NCBI GenBank assembly: GCA_013399305.1
Contig: VXAI01000301.1
Location: forward strand, 758,132 to 822,131
DNA length: 64,000 nucleotides
Reading direction: 5' to 3'
Source of the DNA: Rostratula benghalensis
Taxonomy: Eukaryota > Chordata > Aves > Charadriiformes > Rostratulidae
Below the pieces are notes generated by a model. That model was not told the DNA's origin. It did no database searches and saw only the letters and a program-made list of their open reading frames with translations. The stretch's first letter is position 1. The number at the start of each line of letters is the position of its first letter. Position numbers and translations under genes: made by a program. Positions 58,881-64,000 of this stretch are shown piece by piece.

Positions 58881-61800
58881 TCAGTGCCCACTTTCCCATC
58901 TGTTAAAGCTCATTAGTATTATTAAAATCACAATTCTATTCTCATCAGGATCACTTATTGAAGGTGTACATGCTTCCAGCACATAATAGGAACACTCACT
59001 GTTCCTGCGCCCTGAAATGACTGTGGAGAGTAGACAAAAGTCGTGAGTATTTTATGAATTGAGATTTCAGATAATTTCCTGAATCTTTGATAATTTCCCA
59101 TTCCAAGTCAAAATAAGACCTGTAGGAGTATGTGAAGCTAAATGGTATAAATTCAGCCTCACACCTCAGTGCCTCAGTGCATACCTTAGGTATAAATACT
59201 CTTTCATAAAGGCCTACTGTACGGCATCACTAAATTATACAAACTCGAATAATGTGGAATCAATGTGGGTTCAATTTATCAACTTGACAAACCTTGGGAC
59301 CATGCTACATACATTATTTGTACCACGTCATTCTAAGAAACACGCTTTTTAAAAAATAATTTACTTAAGTAGTGTGAATCAGTCGCCTGAAAATAAATAC
59401 AGAGATTCTCAGTGGGTCCTTGATGCCTCCATTTTCATTAGGAACTTTACCATTTATCTCTTTGTTTTATGCCTGTTACATGGAATTATAGTCCCCCCTG
59501 GAGACATTAGATTAGGGATTATAAAACCAATGTGGTGTAAAACCATTGTTCCAGCACTTTCAAGTCATCCCCACAGGATGAGACAAGGGCAGCTGGACCC
59601 TGACCCACCATGTGGGACAACATTGCCCAGCTGAATGATCTCTTCAGGAACTGTGAGCTTGACAGCCTGTGTAAAGTTAGATAAGGGGTGATATTAGTGT
59701 TCACTGAGATATAAATAATTATTCAGCTCACCAAGCAAGGTAGCACTGCACCCTGCAGGACCTAAATCAGACAACTCAGTACAAGCCAAAATGCACTGGA
59801 TTCACTGCTGGTTTATTCAGTTTAACCAAGACTCCAGATTTGACCAAGCAGGGTAGATTTTTCTTAAAATGAATAATTAGAGCTGGCAGCATCTCGAAGG
59901 ATTAAACTCTTGTAAGAAGAATGTATAAGAATACCAGAAGGATATTCTGATGTACACAAACACATTATTTTGCTGCGATATAAATATTCTTTTTAAATCC
60001 AGTGATTATTTCTGTATGTATTATGTTTAAGAGATGACTGAAAAGAATGTCCCAAACTAACTGCTCACCCGTGAGATGTGTAGGCTGAAATCTTAGGATA
60101 AATAATTTTGTTTCTTTTTAACCCACCAGATCACACAGCATGGTGTATCTTCTCTATTCAGCTGTGAAAAGGGCCAAAAGTGGTAAAATAACCCACAGAA
60201 AACCATACTTTTGTAGGCTATGTCCTAATCTAAATAACAAAGTAGTTTAGATAATTCAGGTGGTTAATATAAACGTATGCTTATCCAAACCAGTAAAAAA
60301 CCTCCAGTTGCTCTGAGAGCCATTCAATACCTCTATGAATCTTTATTGACCTGTGCTTAAATATAATAAGCTGATTCAAACAACAAGATTTTTTTTCTGT
60401 TACAGTGGCTAAAATTAAGGCAAAAGCAAAGTTAAGAGCATTTTCCAACAGTCTCGATAGTTTCCAAATATTATCAGCCTCTGGCATACACATGTCACGG
60501 GAAGAACACTAGTGTAATGCATGCCCTAACATTGCCACTTCTGCATGGTGTTGCATGAAGAGTGAGAGGCAGAAACTATGGCATGTACTCTTGATATCAG
60601 AATAATTATCTTGTAGAGATGGGTTGATACCATACATAGTGAATTTGGCTTAATAACTGCAGCTCAAAATGTTTTAAAACTTAATTTAAAACACCCATCT
60701 GCATATTTAATTGCATATATGTCATTATACTAACCAGTGCAGTATTTGGGAAATAAGACATCAGTGTTACTGTTTAGGGTAACATTACATTTGAGAGGTG
60801 TTGCAGCAAAAGTATAAACATTACAGGCATTTCTTGCTAAAAATATTTTCTTCAGTAAAAGCAACAAGAGAGTGGTGCCAGCACAATACCTTTCCTATAA
60901 CTGCTCAGTTTTCATGATCTATAGTTGAAATCACAAAGAAACTACTGCAGAGGTAACATATTTTTTCTATTATTTTCTGTTGACAATTTTTCTTCAAAAA
61001 GCTGTGGGTTCAGAACAGTTGTAGAAAGAGCAAGCCTTTCTTTAAGCTTTGACTGCAACAGAGGAAGTCGAGCAGGACAGCAGAGTTCAACAGTCCAGTC
61101 GTTAGTGACCAGCCAAGGCCTGGCCACTGCTTGTGATGGCTTTCTCACGGGGACATTTTCACTTGAAAAATGTTTGTAATAAAAACAAGGAGGTTAGGCA
61201 GCTGAGATGGGAAGTGACACACCTTGTGCTGCCTCTCCTGTCCTCTGCCTAAACCCCAGGCACGTGCTCGCACCACACTCGTGAGAGTGGAGGGAGACCT
61301 GGCTCTCCTGCAGGCATCTGCTCATCACAGGGGAAGGACTTTAAAGCTACAAGTGACAGCTCAGTATCGAGCTTCTGACTGTAACTTTGAAGATCTTCTG
61401 AACATTTTTATTTCACAAACCAGTAATGCATGCATTTTCTTCCTTCCCACAGCCTGTTTTTTCTTCATAGTGAATTTCAAGTCCAGTGATGTATATTCTT
61501 TTTGCTCAATTTATTTTAAAATTAATAGATCAGAAATATTTTTTGTTTATGAAGGAAATAATATAATCTATTAACCAAAAATGGAGCTAAGTTTTCCTAA
61601 AACCTTTGTGCTTGAGTGTAACAAATCAGAATGTTTTCGTCTTGTTATTACCAGAAAAGAATATAGGTGTCCATCATGGTGAATTCAAATTTTATACCCT
61701 AAATTCAAATTTACATCCTCAAAACTCCAACTCTGTTAACATTTCATTTTGTAGGCATGTAAGGGTCCTGCAATAGATCTGTACTGTACATTAGGAACCA

Positions 61801-64000
61801 GTCCCGGGAAGATGAAAGTCATAGATGAGATACTGGGTCTACAGAGCCCAGGAATATAAAACAGTTGCATATAAAAGTCATCATAAGATTTAGAGCCCAA
61901 ACTACCAGTTCTTCTAAAAGAAAATTAATGCCCAAGAAAGACAGATGCTGGGGATGCAGGAGCTTGGGTTTGAGAAGCATTGTGGTTATCCTTTAATTTC
62001 ACTGTGACGTTCCTCGGGCACCAGACAGGCGGAGCTTCCCCAGTTGGTGAAGAAACCTGAAATCACACCTCATGCATTACCTTAAGGATTAGGGTCTATG
62101 GTATTTTACAGTGAAACTTTATCTTTTCTCCTGGAATGAGCCAACTCCAAGGGAATGTGAAACAGAACAAACAAAAAAGCATGCAGACCAGTATAACCTC
62201 CCTTTCAGCATATTAGCATGGAGAGAGTGTCATCTCTGTGTGGCCAAATTCCAGCCCTATTTCAGCAGCTTGGAGCCAGAACAGGAGTTCAGTCCCATCT
62301 CACCTTCAACATGGATGTGCCCTGTGTTTCACAGAGACCACTTTTTTTTTTTTTTGTGAACGTAACTTAGAATTTTAGTTTGAATAACAACACTTCTACC
62401 TCATACCTTTTTTACAGCATGAACTGAAAGCAAGCTGCACAAGAATGGGTAAATTAATGTAGGACACGGGAGTGAAGCTGGCAGTCCTGCTAAGCAGTTA
62501 CCTATGGTTCAAGTTTCTCCTGTGAACCTGGTGGATGCTGAAAGCCTCTGTATAAATCCTCTCTCCTTAATATTTTAGAGAAAGGGAAAAAATATTAAAG
62601 GAGTTTTAGTTAAAGAACAACAATGGGGTTTGAATGGAGATTTTTCCTAATAAATTGACTCACCATATAGACGGAGTCTTACAGAGTACCCTGTTTCCAC
62701 ATGAACATATGTGGCACTTAATTTGAATTTTCCCCCCTAATTTAATTTACTTTTAATTTTTTATTCTCTTCTGTTTTAAGAGGAAACTAATAATTTTAAA
62801 TGGGAAGGGGTAAAGAAATATTAGAGATGAGGCATTAAGGTCAAACTAAAAACACATTAAAATGTCCCAGAAGCTAAGTTTGCTCTGAGTTAGACTATTT
62901 TCTCTCCAATTCTCATTTCTTCGTAGTCTGTATTCTTAAAGTTACTCATGTACAACATAAAAAAGCTTGTGCATCCTCTAATAATGGACTTACATAAAGT
63001 GCATGTGATGTGCTGACATTGTAAATCAATCTCTATGTGCAACAGATAACTTGGATTTCCTATTTGTTACTATATTTTTAAATAAGGGGATAAATAACAC
63101 TGAGCATTCCTGCTCACACATTATTTTATAGCTATATTAATATTATGTAAACAACATGTTTAAAAAGAACCCAAACAGTGGTTCACAGTGAAAAATTTTC
63201 TTATCCCAAACACTCATTTCTGAGGTTCCAAGAAAAACAAATATTTGGTAACACATTGAGTCTGTGATACAGTCTATCCTCTAAAAGGGGAGACAAACAG
63301 CTGCTGAGAAAGATAAAGGAAATTGGTAATTAACAAACAGAGGGACATCAACATAAAATGCAGCTAACAAAAATTGTTCTTGGGTTCTGAAAGTCACACA
63401 AAGGCTGCATAATTGTCAAGATGTGCATGATTTTGTTAGGACCTTCACCAGAGAGTCATCATATTTGATGCATTCCTAAGTTTTATAGAAAATTCCAAAT
63501 GAATGTCAGAAACTCAGTCTTCAAAACAGAAAATTTATTGATAAAGGATGTATAGAGGTTCCTGAGACATCTCATCAGTGCTGGGTAGAAATAAATGGCA
63601 AGAATTTGTCTCATGTGTAAAGAGCTAAGAAGTGAAATTTTAAAGAGGAAAAAGAGGAACAAACAAATTCATGAAGTCTAGCAAAACTACACCAAAATAA
63701 TTATTTGAACTGAAAAGCCAGACATACCAAAAAACCCCACCCTATCTTCTAAGCAAAAAAACCCCTCTGACTCCCACCGGTGTCAGCTTTGCATTAATGA
63801 CACTGACCCTGCTATTCACCAAAGGACTGCATTGGTGTGCAGCTGCTGAGATTGTGGGCGCTGAAATCACCTCAGAGACCACCAGCCAGGAAGTTCCAGC
63901 AACTTGGAGAGGGGTGAGAACAGGAAAGATATGCATGGAGTCATGGTCAGGCCAGAAGCCCTGTTGTGTTTGTCAGACTCCAGGCCATGGCAGCCAGGCT
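58881..64000. other. AT-rich sequence to window end, no gene seen
   Basis: No supported exon, RNA gene or recognised transposon. Minor features are a poly-T of 16 near 62,341-62,356 and a moderately G+C-rich patch at about 61,210-61,320 inside a 116-codon plus frame (61,224-61,574) with no domain. The last 250 bases also show no recognised content. Confidence 0.5.

Noticed and set aside
58610..58906. 98-codon plus-strand frame as a new small protein
   Set aside because: It contains IFVHDLDNG and LIKPADHT blocks of an eroded CR1 reverse transcriptase.
1..64000. CRISPR array, operon structure, ribosome binding sites or prophage
   Set aside because: Base composition, repeat families and absence of long open frames show vertebrate nuclear DNA; no regularly spaced repeats were seen.

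Overview
This window looks like nuclear DNA from a bird, mostly AT-rich and free of recognisable genes. The organism call rests on the repeats. There are three CR1 LINE 3' ends, two of them keeping the avian tail built on an 8-base ATTCTATG-type unit. There is also a solo endogenous-retrovirus LTR of the TGT...ACA, TATA-containing type common in neoavian genomes. Older debris of general amniote age lies underneath: two eroded CR1-like LINE bodies, four MIR/CORE-SINE-like pieces and one palindromic MITE-like element. Species and locus cannot be named from the sequence alone.

Layout. A solo LTR on the minus strand lies at 681-1229. Apparently unique AT-rich sequence follows to about 8.88 kb. 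A CR1 3' end (+) with a broken ORF2 C-terminus lies at about 8.88-9.63 kb, and a second CR1 3' end (-) at 14.8-15.2 kb. An ancient CR1 reverse-transcriptase remnant (-) covers 21.6-22.45 kb. A base called N lies in a short duplication at 23,773. A MIR-like SINE (-) lies at 24.7-24.96 kb, and right after it a 120-base imperfect palindrome at 25.25-25.37 kb. Next is an AT-rich, homeodomain-motif-rich stretch to about 25.87 kb that resembles a conserved non-coding element. From 26 to 40 kb there are mainly homopolymer tracts, a second regulatory-looking stretch near 34.4-34.8 kb, and a weak terminal-exon candidate at 36.6-37.15 kb. A short CR1 tail (+) ends at 40,501.

The one CpG-rich, promoter-like patch is at about 42.04-42.32 kb, with a good minus-strand splice donor at 41,798/41,797. 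It could be the first exon of a non-coding RNA or an alternative 5' exon. The rest, 43.9-64 kb, holds three more SINE-like fragments (43.9, 48.1, 57.4 kb), two further enhancer-like stretches (51.5-51.9 and 53.7-54.1 kb, the latter with a perfect 16-base palindrome centred on TAATTA) and an ancient CR1 RT remnant (+) at 58.3-58.9 kb.

No intact protein-coding gene, tRNA, rRNA or CRISPR array was recognised. The longest open frames (163, 137 and 136 codons) are explained by the CpG-rich patch, by a frame with no recognised domain that includes a local tandem duplication, and by CR1 respectively. The window is best read as an intergenic or large-intron gene desert. No new multi-gene system was found. 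The points most worth checking are the CpG-rich candidate promoter, the palindromic element and the enhancer-like stretches.
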